Source: Opisthorchis felineus (taxonomy: Eukaryota; Platyhelminthes; Trematoda; Opisthorchiida; Opisthorchiidae). From it: a stretch of 64,000 bases of DNA. The position numbers and the translations under genes are program-made. The DNA lies in NCBI GenBank assembly GCA_004794785.1, contig SJOL01008492.1, positions 799,361 to 863,360 on the forward strand, read 5' to 3'. Numbering within the stretch: position 1 is the first letter of the stretch; every line of letters starts with the position of its first letter. The notes under the pieces are model-generated. The model was not told where the DNA came from. It ran no database searches and saw nothing but the letters and a program-made list of their open reading frames with translations. Shown here piece after piece: positions 27,801-39,800 of this stretch.

Positions 27801-30800
27801 GAAAAGGATACAACCTCTTCCTTGCGTGTAACGTTTCACAAATAATCTAGTCATGCAGCCTTAATACAATCAATTAGTTGTTTATCGATTACGCGTAACA
27901 GTTGTCCAAATAATCGAATTGGGATTTTTGTGAGTCCTTTAATCCGGTATTTTGCGTCTGAAAGTATCTTGTTTACTTTTCAGGATGACTCTGGACTACC
28001 CGAAAGCCCCCAATTGTTGCCGCGAACTTTTCACGATCCTCGAGACGTATCTGATGAACACCGAGTTTGCCAGACTTGATGTTAAATATAAGGGCAGGGT
28101 GTGCTTAGTACTGAAAAGCAATTCACTATGATAGGAACTCATCGAGTAGAGGTTGAAAGATCAGTCTGTGCATAAAATTGCTAAATAAACCAAGCCTGCA
28201 GGCTGGGTACTTATCGGACCCTCAATGAGGATCGTGAGACAGTAAGAATACTACCTAACAGTTCTCACGTAATTTGGACGCCCAGCCAAATTTGCCGCAC
28301 TGGTATTACCGAAAAAACAACCATTTACATTCGCCATTCGGACAAGTGTGGTTAATGGCGGTGAAAACTACTTGCCATAAGGACAAGTGACCGATCCTGC
28401 TACATCTCCCTGGTTAGTTCGAAACAGAAAAAACGCGTGGTGGGTTGCTTTTCAGAGCTAATCAGACCCTGCCCTTATAGGCAATCTTATTTCAAATGCA
28501 GTTCATGTAAATCCAAGTGCATCCAAGCCACATGCTCTTACTAATTCCCGGCACCTGACGTTTTAACTCGTTTCTAGTGGATGGCGCTGTATTGCATCTT
28601 ATTGTTGTGCTTTTTAGTCGAAAAAGATAGGGAGCGTGTAAAAACGGTCTAGGCGCACTTGAAGCCGTAGCAGCTTCATCTGCAGCTGGGTTGGTACAAA
28701 ATGCTGACGCTGACTCGTAGCAAAATGAGGCTCGTTCACTAATCTTATAATTTACATCCACCTATCTAGGGACAAACTTTCAGTGCAGGCCTAATGTGTG
28801 ATTCCAAACAAGAATTCCTGGGTTTGTCAAAAATATCGAACAGTGCACTTTAGCCGTAAACCTGAAAAGACACAGAAGCGAATAACTACAGTGGTCGACT
28901 GCATTTTTCCGCATCATTCGCAGTAAATGATCTGTCTGCCCTTTACGTTTCTTGACCATCACAACGTGTATTAAGCTAGTTGCTCGTTGCTAAAAGCTGT
29001 AGACTCCGAGTGCCAAGCTTGCTTATGCGTTGAAAATATGGGTACCACATGGGTGACCACAATTCACTTTAAACGGACACTGATGTCGTGAAACAACTCC
29101 TACTGCGTCCATGGAGAATAAGTGCTTACCGAAATTAAGTACATCAAATACCTTTGCCGTTTTGTCATCACCCACAGTGCAGGCAAGTTCACCGTCACAG
29201 CTTGCCGACAAACCATGGATCGCTCCTGTAGGAAGAGAAAACACGAAGAAACATGGTGTTCGAACCGAACTACTTGACAGGCCAACCAAGGTGTTTTTTT
29301 TGCTTCACCGATAAGCAACTGTTCATAAAAAGATGGTTGGCGAACACGAGATGACGTTAGTATGAAATTGAAATGTTTCGTGTGAATCACTGTTGAAGTC
29401 CCTAGAAGTAGTTAACGTTTTCCCCTAGGAATCATACCGGCGTCAGTCTAAAAGCCACAAGCCCGAACCGCATATTTCCGTATACTCAGTCTTCAATGTA
29501 ACTGATTAGCACTGTACCGATACCTCATAACGGTGTTGGAGGTGCTCTGCCATGACACAAAGATGTTCCACCAGAAACCGAGCACAGATGAATAAAATCC
29601 CATCGGTTTCAGGAAATTAGCTAATGGTTCGAAAGCCACTCAGACACTGCGATTATATACTGCGATTATATATACGATTATATATTATATAGCTGGAACA
29701 GCAGAGATCTGGTGCATTCAAATGTTGAAGGTCAGGTGTAAATGTTCAGTTGGGACGAATCCAGCCGGGGGAATAGGGTTAGACTGTTGTGGGAGTGAAA
29801 TAGAAGCATGACATCCACATGCAAACACTTTGCGAATTACTCTCAGGTTTCCGAAGAAAATGAACTGCGGTATTATTTGGTGGCAACAGGAACCCTTTGT
29901 AGGAAAGTCCACTAGTGGCTAACAAGACAGTAGTTTTCTCAGAAAAAAGCGATAAAACAAGAGACGTACCCAAATGCGCACGGTAGTGTTTAACGAATTC
30001 CAGCCCAACACCTTCTGCCTTACGCCAAAATTTCAGATGTCCATCGTTGCTGCAGGTCAGGAGGTACTGAGTTCTGAAAGTAGAGAGTAGGCTAGTAGAT
30101 CAGGTGATGGCAAGAGGGAAAGCGCACCAAGAAAATTATGGCCAACGGCGTTGTACATACACGCTGCATTGCTAGGTCTGAGGAACGCGTCTGTGATTTC
30201 CGACAACTCAAAGGCAGTGGATCTGAGGCATTGTGTACTGTCAGCCAAGTTAGATCACAAGTACACGAGAAAATGTCCTACAACTGGTTGGCCAAGCCTA
30301 GTCAGCTGACAGTCAAATATAAGCCATGTCGAATTGGTCTGTACAATCTTCCACTCAATGTCATTTCATTCGTGTGTGAGAGAGTTGGCCATTTGTGACC
30401 GTCATCACTGTCTTGATGATTTCCGCGTATGCGACCACCGTCACGTAGCACAATCTGCTCGGATTTCCCCTCAAGGTGGTGACAGTCCTGACCACTGGTT
30501 ATCGGTCTTTCAACACGATATTCTCTATTACGACCATTGTCCCCACCTCCGCAACAGTGTCATCGAGGGAACTGAGGTAAACCAAAATGAGACCAACTGA
30601 AGTACGATGTAACAATGTAAACATGCCCTGATATCACTAAAAGCTATCCACTGAGCCTGTATATTGGGCTGTAACTATGGAAAACTGAAAATCTTCAGTG
30701 CTAGAGGTTTTGGTTAATTCCAAGGTTGAAACTGTTATCTGATCATCAGTTTAGCGCGACTGATCAATCGAGTTGCGATCGACCGGTTTCATATTGGTGT

Positions 30801-33800
30801 GGCTTTTTACTCAATGAGACATCCTACTTACATCATTACTCAGGTGCACGAATACCACTCAGTTAGGTTTTGAAATGAACAGATAAAGCATAAGTTTGAT
30901 GTAACATCCCATTAAAAACTTGCAGTTACTGCTCACTTGCTGTGTTCGATTGAACATGTGTTGCTAAGGCTAGCAAATAGCAAAACAGGTGGCACTTGAC
31001 CTTGCTCAAACCCGGTGATGCAATACACATTTTTGAGAGCATAAATGATGCATACGACCTCTTGTTTCTTGCCTAGCGTGTTTCAAGCGTCCATCGCGCT
31101 ACCTGGCTGGGAAGACCTGAAAGGCAGGTTAATCAACCGGTACAACCCGGACAGATAATGGGTCGCCGTTCGAGGTGTCGGGCGAACCAATCACATCGCT
31201 TAAACCTGAACACGTTCGCCTGTTCAGATGTAATAATTTAGGCGCATCCAAAGTGAGCTGGAGAAGTTGAGGAAAAACGCTCGTCCAGAGTTCAAATGCA
31301 CGGTCAAGAATATGCACTGCTGATGAGCTCTAATATGCGCAAAGCTTGAGTCCAGTGCTTCCCCCGTTTTGTATGGACTCACGAGGAAAATTTCGCCTGG
31401 AAAGAATAAGGACTGTTTGGACGACAGTGGTGTGCATGTGAACTCCTGTTTGTTCCTGTATTCATGCCATAAAAATGGGTTGCAAATCCACTGGAAAGCA
31501 AACATTCATCGGAACCGATCGTTGATACCGGTAATATTTTCTAAACTGATAGATAAAATACACACAACAGTTATCCATCCCGGGGTGATTGGCCGGGGGA
31601 GGGGTAATTGTCTTAGAATCAAAATATTCAACTGTTAGCCATCAGTGTTGGAAGAAAAGGTCTCCGGGACGATATAGAGAGCTGGGTTAGATCGTTCGGC
31701 GAGCCAAAAACTACATATCTGGGTACATCCAAAGATTCTTCCAACACCAAAATTTGGTTGAATCAATACTACCGGGTGACGGCAACAGCACATGTTCTGG
31801 AAATTCGTGGACCAGACTAAACCAATCTCTGACAAGCAATATACGCATGCCGTCGGCATTGCTATAGTAAAGTTGAAGCCTTGGACTACATAGATACCAT
31901 CTTCGGACACCTGACCTTGACTTCGGCGGTCACAATCTGCCCCACACCGTAGCTGTCTCGCCGTTGATAGACGATTCGAAATGAACATTGGCGTCATAAA
32001 AATTCGTCGCATATTTGTTTCTCCTAGTTCGCAGATTTCGTACCATCACGTGATGTATGTTATACCAGTCTCCCAATATGTGCACCTTCTGAATAAACTC
32101 CACTCTCCCAGAGAGGTAACGATAGAGTCGCCCATCTGCCGCGATTCACTGTGAAATTCCCTTCTCAAAAGAAGCCGAAAGCGCTCTTTTCTCGTGGTAT
32201 CCTTAGGTTGGTATCTATCCAGCTCGCCAACGGCCTAAGCGCTCCACTCGTGAATAACTGGAGCGAACAAAGACGCCACATCACCCCATCGATGAGACAA
32301 TTCTGAAACAAGGGTTTTTCTTATCCAGTTTCCACTCGAGAAGACGAACTCCCCAGAAACATACAGAATAAACCCTCTGCCTTCAAATAAGACAAGTTTA
32401 CCCCCAAAATGGAAACATCACAACGGCAGGGATCTTTTCGTTTGACCACACTTCAAGTCGACCACCACAAAAAACTTACTGATCGGAAGGTCAGTGGTTC
32501 CAGCCAAACCCCGGCATGTCGATTGCTCCTGTCTAGGCTTGGGCAACTTGACAATACCTCAGCCCTCATTCTTCTTTCGGTTGTCATGGCAGCTTGGCGT
32601 CGAAAGGGTGTTACATCTGAACGATTTAAAAATCTTTTACAATTCTGTTGCTGCTTTCCACTTTGGTTCTTGCTCTGGCTAGCCAGTACAAAACTACACG
32701 TCTGACTCAGACGACAGGCCGCGGTGAAAAGTATCCAGTTACATTTGCTGACACACAGGTAAGTCTCAGCTCCAAACCTTCCAGGTTATTGAATTTTTGA
32801 GAATACACCGAGTTGATGTGAGTAATTTCATCATATCCAGTCACCTATCATTGAAAACATTCAAGACACCGGAATTCTCGCTAACCATACTCAGAGGAAA
32901 TGAAGATTGTCCATTTTCTCACTTGTCTCAAGAGAATACATCCCGCAACGAGAAGGCAAGTTCCAGTACCTCCAAGAGTTTCCCCGTGAGAGGAGTGTGG
33001 AGGTCAATCCAAAATAACAGCACTGTGTAAAGGAACGTTTGCAGGCTAAAATGAAGGCAATCCATCCTTGGCCCTTCTGACAGTAAGTTTATGTCCCTCA
33101 CATTAAAACTACTCGTACCTACTAACAGATACCACGTCTTTCTTTGATATCCTATCACCCATTGCTCCACTTTTTGGACCTTCACATGGGTAGCCAATAA
33201 TCAGGAGTTTGGGTTAGAACAGCACTACCATAATTTGACGGAAACAGTCTATATGTAAAAAGGGGAAAAATTTGGTTGACGGAGAATTTGTAAGTGGAAA
33301 AAGAACACTGAGAGAGTATGATCTTTAAAAAGACGCAGCCCTCGGATTCACCTTTATTCTTGGAAATGTTTAGGTTCCGTGGGCCTCCATACGGTGTTTT
33401 CAGATAGCAACAACAATATGGAATGTGATGATCCTGGTCGTATTTGCCGGACAGTGTGTGCAATAATCAAGTATGGTCATTGCATCTGCTGGACAACCTC
33501 GTTACATCCTGGATAGACAGTTTATCTAGTAATACCATTCATTCCTCCGATCTGCTGTAGTGGCTGCTCGCATGCAGCAATGGTTACGCCCCCCAGAACC
33601 GCTTAAACAGGAATGTAAGCCGATGTGACGTAGACTGTATGCATCTGTGACAGGCCGGGGCGATAATTATCAGGTACGGGAAATCTAACGGACGATAGGA
33701 AAAGCTAGTGTTTATCTGAGACTCGTTCGCCTTCAGAAAAGATATGGATAAGCAAAAAGTCTCTTGACTACTGAGAATGGTGAAAGTAGTTGGTAACACC

Positions 33801-36792
33801 TCGGAAAACGGTAGTCCAAATTATCTGCTTCAAAAGTAATGGTGGCGCAGGTGACGGAACCATGGTGAAACATGACACACCAGTTTTTAAGATCGCAAAC
33901 CTACAGCTGGCCCACTTACTTTGTGTAAATCACGTGTGTGATTGAGTTACGATGCATGTAGCTCACTTCATAATACTGAGCGGTTGGGACATTGCGTAGA
34001 TAGATTGCTTCATCTTTGAGTGCTGCAAAGAAGCATGCAGACAAAAAGCAAATCTGTTAAATCGGCATGATAGATCGTCAGAGAAAATCGATTGCTACGT
34101 GTATCTCACTGGAAAAATAACAACCAGAACACTGAGCAAAAAAAGACAGCAGCTCAAACGGTCGTATTTTACGTCAAGTCAGGTTCAGTCGAACCAAAGA
34201 AAATATCATGCATCCTGGGAAAATTTTGCGGCACACAAAATTACAACACGGCCACATAATAAAAATCCATAAAAAAACGTTGACAGACACAAAGACGTTG
34301 TGAATGGGTGCATTAAGCTACCGAAATGCCTTAGGCGCGGGCATTTAATCGCCCAAGAGCTGCCAACCAGGTATCGCCCTCCAGGAAGATCTGAACTGAA
34401 AAGTTAGGGAAAACATTGGACTACTCTCAAGTATCCAAATTCCAAGACAAAATTCATCACAGGGGCTAAATCGAGAGACCACCCGCATTTATAATAGCCT
34501 TATTTGTAAATAAGATTAGTCCACACGGCGCTGCAGATAACGCTAGTTGATAAGTGTTAACTAAAAGGAAGCGCAACCGATTCTGCCACATCCACCTGAG
34601 GTGCTCTATTCAGGATGAAACGCGTAATGCAAAACTAACAACATTTTGCCTTTATCATCACCGTTCAGCTGTAGAACCCTTTCGGTGTCTAGCTGCCATG
34701 CCAACGGAAGGAAGCACGAGGGCTGGGATACTGCCAGGTCGCCCAAGCCTAGACAGGAGCAGTCGAGAGGTGGAGGTTGGGTTCGAACCACGGATCTTCC
34801 GATCCGTAAGCTGGCGCCTTAACCACTGAGCTATCTCGAGCCTCTACACTGCCTTTATATGTAAGATAGCCGTTGCAAACATATCGGACTGACATTTTGT
34901 GTTTACAATGTGTACACTAACAATCGAATCAAAGAAATGGATTCATCAAGTATCTGCCGTGACCTACATTGTATGACTAATCAGGTGCCGGGGGCAATAT
35001 CCAATATAACACCCAGAAAGCTATCATGCCTCTTACGGGACTCGGTTATCCGCCTCTCACTTGCTAAGCAGACACGACTGATTGAGATTCAGAGAAAACC
35101 CGATATTTGACTATTCCCTTAGTTCACTGTTTCACGCTAAAACGTTACTTCTGCGTTAGTCCTCTAACTAGTAGCACCTGTTCCTCTGAAACCGACTTTG
35201 ATGATTGCCGAAATCATTGTTTATCAGGAAAGAAGGCAAATTCGGATTGCAGGCAAGCGGAACTTAGCTATGAGATGGCTCAATCAAGTTCACCCGTTGT
35301 TCAGGTGAAATGTGACACTGGTGTAGAATGGCACAATATTACACAATAAACTTTCAACAAAACCGGAGCAATAAATGAAAAACGTGCAACAAGTGATATG
35401 GCACTTATTGAAACAAATGGTCACATTTACTGAGCATCGTCTGCTAAAACATTGTATTAAATTTCCCATAGCAAAAAAAAGTAATTAAACGGGTGGACAT
35501 GATGTTTGAAAATGTCGTGTACGATGTTATACTAATGGTGAATTTCAAACTGCATGAATTATCACAGGTCACACAAACTGGACAAGAGCATCCCACCTAC
35601 GACCGGGACGAATGGATACGTAACTCATTTCCGAGCAGTGGTATTTCCCGTAAGTTTCTTTACACTTCTTGGCAAAATAGTGGCGATGTTTATATCTGCT
35701 CTTTTCGATGTACTACTTCATGATACGACTTGAATGTGGGAACTTCGAGGCAGAAACAAACTCGAACAATGGCTATAAGTGAGTCATTTCAGGGTCCATG
35801 TTGGGCATGCAAACGATTCTTTCGCCAGTTCGTTACACCACACACGTCCATGGCAAAAAATGGGACAGTTCGATAGGGTACTGGAATTCCAGACTATGAG
35901 GCTCGAAATATGGGTTGCTTTAGCAACCTAAACCCTTCAAGGAACTGGAATAACATTCCAGGCGCAACAGAATAGATAGAAAAGATCGATTGAAAAGGAA
36001 ATAGAGAAGTTCGAAACACATCTGTTTCAAACTGCGAATACGTCTACCTATGGCCTAACGTTGCTACCAGCATTCTGAGAACGATCTTTTACCTAAATGT
36101 TCCATTTCAGCTGCTCCATAGAATCCGGTGATTTACTTCCATGCTGTTTTTACGTCCACTTTCATGTATCTGAAAATCCACACTTGGATTCAAAGCGTTT
36201 CGTATGTATGTAAGCTGTCTGATTAGGATGTGACCTACGACACCAACACGATCGACCAGGCATTCAATGTGTGACCGCAGTATGGCTCAATTCTGGCTAT
36301 CGTTTCTACTGCGTGACCTAGTGTGAAGTCACTAAGTTAAGCGTATGTTGCATGGAGAAAAGCATGTCGGTAAAAAGTTGAGCGTAAAGTGAGTGACCTT
36401 GGGGAATAGACAGCTCATTCAACAGTCCTGGATCATATGTAATCGAGAGCAATTAACGTTTACTCAAGATAAATGTGGAAACTGTTGAACTACATATAGT
36501 GTTTCACTTGCTACGTGATTTAGACAGGGTTAGTAGGTGCAAAGAATTGAGCACAAAATGTGCATTAGCTGTAAGCTGAACTCAAAACACGAACACTACT
36601 ACTGCTAAAGGAGCTTATTAAGGACAGACGTTTACCTCGCTTCTTTTTCTTGGCTGGTGGTGGTTTGAATTCGGATTCGTCTGATTCTTCAGCTTCACAG
36701 GGTAGCGGACCAACGATGTTTTCATTATCGGTATCTCCTTCCGGGAGCATCTCTGAGGGAAGTGGTCCCACAGTATCATCTTCGTCGGACAT
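15715..36792 (-). CDS. PPWD1: PPWD1: WD40 repeat plus cyclophilin-type peptidyl-prolyl isomerase (13 exons)
   Basis: PPWD1 proteins are nuclear peptidyl-prolyl cis-trans isomerases associated with the spliceosome, with an N-terminal WD40 propeller and a C-terminal cyclophilin domain. Coding exons, read on the minus strand: 36792-36636, 34022-33920, 30073-29970, 29225-29130, 26594-26507, 22801-22696, 21149-20931, 20659-20579, 19517-19424, 19223-18860, 18069-17780, 16219-16068, 15876-15715. All introns are GT-AG, and phases join into 2016 nt (671 aa plus stop; the human protein is about 646 aa). Residues 1-52 are acidic and end in KKKKR; residues about 75-425 carry WD40 blades ([29 protein letters not shown]); residues about 512-668 are the cyclophilin domain. 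The usual catalytic residues are present: [11 protein letters not shown] (R554, F559, M560, Q562), NGSQFFIT, and [11 protein letters not shown] (W620). The ATG sits 3 nt after a TATTTCAG acceptor, suggesting trans-splicing or a 5'-UTR intron. The domain order, exon continuity and full length support a functional orthologue. Confidence 0.94.
16068..16219 (-). CDS. PPWD1: PPWD1 exon 12
   Basis: Encodes residues 568-618, including [17 protein letters not shown] and [17 protein letters not shown], hallmark cyclophilin motifs. Acceptor is TATGTAG; donor is GTAAGT. Confidence 0.93.
17022..17200 (-). repeat. tRNA-derived SINE, copy 1
   Basis: Read on the minus strand, the unit starts with a tRNA-like head: A box GGCTCAGTGGTTAGAGC and B box GGTTCGAACCC. 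A body with CCTGTCTAGGCTTGGGCAAC and ACCGAAAGAGTG follows. Full-length or nearly so; lies in PPWD1 intron 11. The other copies share this structure. Confidence 0.85.
17780..18069 (-). CDS. PPWD1: PPWD1 exon 11
   Basis: Encodes the linker ([19 protein letters not shown]) and the first half of the cyclophilin domain, including [13 protein letters not shown]. Two in-frame acceptors 9 nt apart are possible: TTTTTTAG before 18069, and GTGACAG before 18060. The first has the better pyrimidine tract and was chosen. Donor is GTGAGT. Confidence 0.9.
18860..19223 (-). CDS. PPWD1: PPWD1 exon 10
   Basis: Largest exon (364 bp). It starts [20 protein letters not shown], the last WD40 blade, and continues to [20 protein letters not shown] Ser/Thr-rich insert ([11 protein letters not shown]) makes this linker longer than in human PPWD1. 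Acceptor is CAACTTAG; donor is GTAAGT. Confidence 0.92.
19424..19517 (-). CDS. PPWD1: PPWD1 exon 9
   Basis: Encodes [20 protein letters not shown] and on to HSCNL, matching the conserved charged helix (MEFGRR...) between the last two WD40 blades. Too short for an obvious ORF; found by reading for the family motif. Acceptor is ATCTTAG; donor is GTAAGT. Confidence 0.9.
19922..20100 (-). repeat. tRNA-derived SINE, copy 2
   Basis: Same unit as at 17022..17200, in PPWD1 intron 8. The B box is slightly degraded (GGTTTGAACCC), and small changes around the anticodon-like arm show it is not recent. Confidence 0.82.
20579..20659 (-). CDS. PPWD1: PPWD1 exon 8
   Basis: Encodes 27 residues, [20 protein letters not shown] and the following QYSKLQQ. 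Acceptor is TTTTTCAG. The donor is GTTGGA, weaker than the others, but frame and homology require it. Confidence 0.9.
20931..21149 (-). CDS. PPWD1: PPWD1 exon 7
   Basis: Encodes 73 residues starting [20 protein letters not shown] and ending LAVLGADRK, a full WD40 blade plus flanks. Phase 0 at both ends. Acceptor is CCCTACAG; donor is GTAGGC. Confidence 0.92.
21405..21650 (+). mobile_element. Degraded non-LTR retroelement C-terminal fragment
   Basis: A plus-strand frame reads [17 protein letters not shown], then [17 protein letters not shown], resembling the post-RT tail of RTE-like elements (RWLGHVLRM ... GGQ..TW...MK). It is followed by a stop and decayed sequence. It lies in PPWD1 intron 6, antisense to the gene, and differs from the elements in the 50-62 kb region. 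Confidence 0.5.
22696..22801 (-). CDS. PPWD1: PPWD1 exon 6
   Basis: Encodes [20 protein letters not shown] and on through [15 protein letters not shown]. The KIRIYDAR strand is a WD40 signature. Acceptor is CATTGGTAG; donor is GTAAGT. Confidence 0.9.
24675..24697. repeat. 23-nt near-perfect palindrome in PPWD1 intron 5
   Basis: Arms AGCATCGTATA and TATACGATGCT are perfect inverted repeats of 11 bp around a single T. AT-rich ATACGAT-type repeats follow immediately. It may be a hairpin or simple-sequence decay; no function is claimed. Confidence 0.6.
26507..26594 (-). CDS. PPWD1: PPWD1 exon 5
   Basis: Encodes [20 protein letters not shown] and on to EISTLA, matching the PPWD1 segment after the first blades. 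Acceptor is TTGCCCAG; donor is GTAAGT. Confidence 0.9.
27123..27297 (-). repeat. tRNA-derived SINE, copy 3
   Basis: Same SINE family, in PPWD1 intron 4, with an intact B box (GGTTCGAACCC). The body is more diverged than in most copies, for example GATGAGATACTCCCAGG. Confidence 0.82.
29130..29225 (-). CDS. PPWD1: PPWD1 exon 4
   Basis: Encodes [20 protein letters not shown] then [11 protein letters not shown], a WD40 blade. Acceptor is CTTCCTACAG; donor is GTAAGC. Confidence 0.92.
29646..29692. repeat. Short AT-rich tandem repeat
   Basis: Imperfect units of the type ACTGCGATTATAT are repeated and then decay into TATATTATAT, in PPWD1 intron 3 or 4 flank (between exons 4 and 3). It is a simple repeat. 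Confidence 0.6.
29970..30073 (-). CDS. PPWD1: PPWD1 exon 3
   Basis: Encodes [20 protein letters not shown] and on to [11 protein letters not shown], a WD40 blade ending in the signature HLKFW. Acceptor is CTACTTTCAG; donor is GTACGT. Confidence 0.92.
32470..32632 (+). repeat. tRNA-derived SINE, copy 4 (5'-truncated, plus orientation)
   Basis: Begins within the tRNA-like head at TTACTGATCGGAAGGTC, so the A box is lost. The SINE body with CCTGTCTAGGCTTGGGCAAC and CGAAAGGGTGTTACATCTGA is recognisable. Lies in PPWD1 intron 2, antisense to the gene. Confidence 0.75.
33920..34022 (-). CDS. PPWD1: PPWD1 exon 2
   Basis: Encodes residues 53-87, including [20 protein letters not shown], the conserved start of the propeller. 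Acceptor is TTCTTTGCAG; donor is GTAAGT. Confidence 0.92.
34663..34840 (-). repeat. tRNA-derived SINE, copy 5
   Basis: Full-length member of the family, in PPWD1 intron 1 in the gene's own orientation, with a clear B box (GGTTCGAACCC). Confidence 0.85.
36636..36792 (-). CDS. PPWD1: PPWD1 exon 1 (start codon)
   Basis: Encodes residues 1-52. The acidic leader contains VGPLP twice (residues 8-12 and 27-31), suggesting a small internal duplication, and ends KKKKR, a possible nuclear localisation signal. ATG at 36792 follows CAA and a TTTTTATTTCAG acceptor-like site. Donor is GTAAAC. Confidence 0.9.
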
Positions 36793-36795
36793 TTG

Positions 36796-36810
36796 CTGAA
36801 ATAAAAAGGA
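36796..36810 (-). promoter_or_regulatory. 3' splice acceptor just before PPWD1 start codon
   Basis: On the minus strand a pyrimidine-rich CCTTTTTATTTCAG ends 3 nt before the ATG. It is either an acceptor for spliced-leader trans-splicing, as known in flatworms, or the end of a 5'-UTR intron. RNA data would decide. Confidence 0.55.
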
Positions 36811-39800
36811 TTGTAAGGAGTAATCAGCACAAACAATTATTAGCAATACCTCCTCTCAAGAACAGTCTCACTCGAAGAGACCACCCTCACATGAGATGTC
36901 AAATATCCTGTCTCCAGTTGTACTGCTGCTAAATGAATGCAAATCACACTTCAGCGGATAGTAAACAAGAACGTATGATCCTTTCCAAAAAAACAGATAC
37001 TCATTCTAAAACTTCATACCCACTCACCGTTCGCCACATAGAGCACGGTTGTAACCATGAGTTAGTCAGTGGAACAACACGTCAATGTTGTCATACAGTT
37101 ATCCCATTCCTACTGCCTCGTTAGGGAGCAAGACCATTGCACGTGTGTACGGCTTTTAACGGATGAAGAAAATCCAACGGAGCAGCAGTACAGACAACCT
37201 GGGGCAGTTTGCTACATAGGAATGCGTATAAAATATGAACGGACCTACGACAAATCACTAGAATCAACCGTCCACCACAGGGTTTTTCACACTACACTGA
37301 AGAGAATAGCCCAACTGAAAGTCTTTTCATCCATTGGATCAATAAGCCACCGGTCGTGATAGCCTACTTGCTACTGACGCGTTCAAAGAGCTTAACGTTG
37401 GTTTACGCACTACTTAAGAGCACCTGCTTAATGAGGCTCCTTAGGGTGACTATGCGGCAGCTCTTTTCTACCGATAACCACAGGGGGCTGATAGTAGATG
37501 GAGACGGAGGCAGAACATGTGAGGGAAAAGTGTGCTAACAATGTCGACTGTGTCAATCCCTTCCACCCGCCAGAACGAATCATCATAACCCACAACCCTA
37601 TTCGTGATATGGCGTCCCACCAAAGCGACGCAGCCCCGACGGTCGAGGGGACTACAATATGTGCAGATAACCACATAAATCATCAGTCGGGACTGAAATA
37701 ATAAATGGCTTTTACGGACCCATTTTGATCAGAGATTAGTTATACTGAAGTGAGAGTAAATCAGAAGCGCAGAGTTACGTTCATTAAATACGTCATAAGT
37801 AATCGTTGTTCTGATCGACACAGAATCAGATTACGCCGTCACCGTTAAATCATATTGCGTGCGCCAGAATACGGAGATACAGCGGAGTAGCTTATTGAAG
37901 TCTAGCTGCATACAAAACTCAAAACAAACGGTATGGTACTACGACATTGGTGAAAATTCCTAGTAGCGATTTCGCTCAACAACAGGTAGACCCAGCTCCC
38001 GAATTTCCATCAGCTCCATTTCGTACTTGAAAGCCACGTAGGATGCGTGGGAAGATTTGCATATGCAAAGTGTTAACGGGAGATTCAACGCAACTTCATA
38101 ATTGTTATATTCTTCAGTTGAATGTGCTACACAAACAACGCGTCATGTTTTATTTGGAACGATATTCAACATAACAAAGTTTCTTATGATATGATAACAC
38201 TTATAAGGTGGATGGAAAGCCTCGAACAGTCGGGTACTGATTCTATCCATAACATATTCCTTTCGGGCTGTCAGTAGCCAACTTACGAGGCAGACCTGCC
38301 ACAACCGGTTACTGATTCCAAGGGGACAGGCGTTAGTTGACAAGAGGTGGTAACGTCAAACTGTAAGCTTTAGTCTGGTCATTCGCCGCTCTCGAGAAGT
38401 CTTCTTGTTGGTCAAACAGCTTCGGAGCGACGGGAACAGTAAATCGGACGGAAACACACAGTACAGTCCAACAAGAAAGGTTCACGAGATTAGATAAGCC
38501 CCGTAGTCTGGAACACTGCTGTTCGGCTGGGCATTTAATATATAGCTAGAGTGCTAGATATATATAGCTTGCATGTTAATGATTACAACTAATGTGCGTT
38601 GATGACTTCGGGCATCCACCGGATAGCATCGGCTTTGGAATAGCTTGCTCTGTTAAACACGAAGTAATGGTTAAGAAAAAGAACGCTTCGCGCTATTGGA
38701 ATTCCCGGTGACTTTCGTATGTCGGTTCATCATGGCTGATGTACCCGGGATTGTGAATTAGTAAAATGGAACGTAATTGATGCGTCATCAGTCGTAAATA
38801 CCGAGTTTGGTGAAACTGACACTCATAGTCAAAGTGTGCGGCCACGTCGATGTCCCTCAATTGCCATTGAGTAAAGCAGGCATCAACTAGGTTCACCATC
38901 ATCACCATCGAACTACAGCAGCAAGTTCAGTTGAGAAGTCCTGTTAAGTAAGAAGAACAAGGAATGGTTCCGCTGATAGTCTGCCAAACATAAACATACT
39001 TGTACTACTGAAATCTGTCCACAGTCATATATGGTAACGCTTCTTGGCTGACTTATCAGCCCTATCGTGCATCGACGGTTTCCCGTGATTGTCATGATAC
39101 AGTCCTGTACATTCAGTTTTCCTTCCTGTTTGCGACAATGGCTTTAGTACAAAAAGCGGTACAATTTCCGGCAGACGGTAACTGGATAAGCTTCTGTGTT
39201 GACAAACTTTGTCGACAGAGAGAAACCATGATCAACTGATACGCAAACGGCCACAATTCACACTCTAACAAATCCGACAACTGTCTGCAAACGGAAACGA
39301 TTGCGCGCCTCCAGTGGTCATTTTGTTCCACCGGCATGTGCTTAAAATCCTGGTTCACACGTGCAGGGGAACGAAGGCTAATAAAACAATCCCAGATTTC
39401 CTTTAATATCTCACTTAGTAACACGGACTCCATTTGTTTGGCCATCAGTGAAGCACTATCGATCGGACGAATTCAACCAACCATATGTTCAAAACTTTGG
39501 GCGGCACACGCTTGAAATGTCTTGATAACCTGTTCGCTGTTTCACCTGTTGATCGTCGCCTCGCGCCTAACCGCTCAACCGTTTTTGCTGCATGTACCAT
39601 TTACTCTTTTTTGTATCGTGGTAAAGTGGCGGTTGGAAAATTATTCAAAATACTGATTTCCTATTGGATTAATAACACACACACCGAGATCGAGTGATCT
39701 GTCAAAGTTAGTGCACGCTCAGCCGAATGTCACTACCCTTATTATCAACCACCAACCTGGAGGACGCGCATCGTCAGGGAGGGGAATCTATGAGCAGTGA

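Noticed and set aside
34606..34791. ORFs shared between several SINE copies ([18 protein letters not shown] frames)
   Set aside because: They recur only because the SINE sequence recurs; no start codon or conservation suggests translation.
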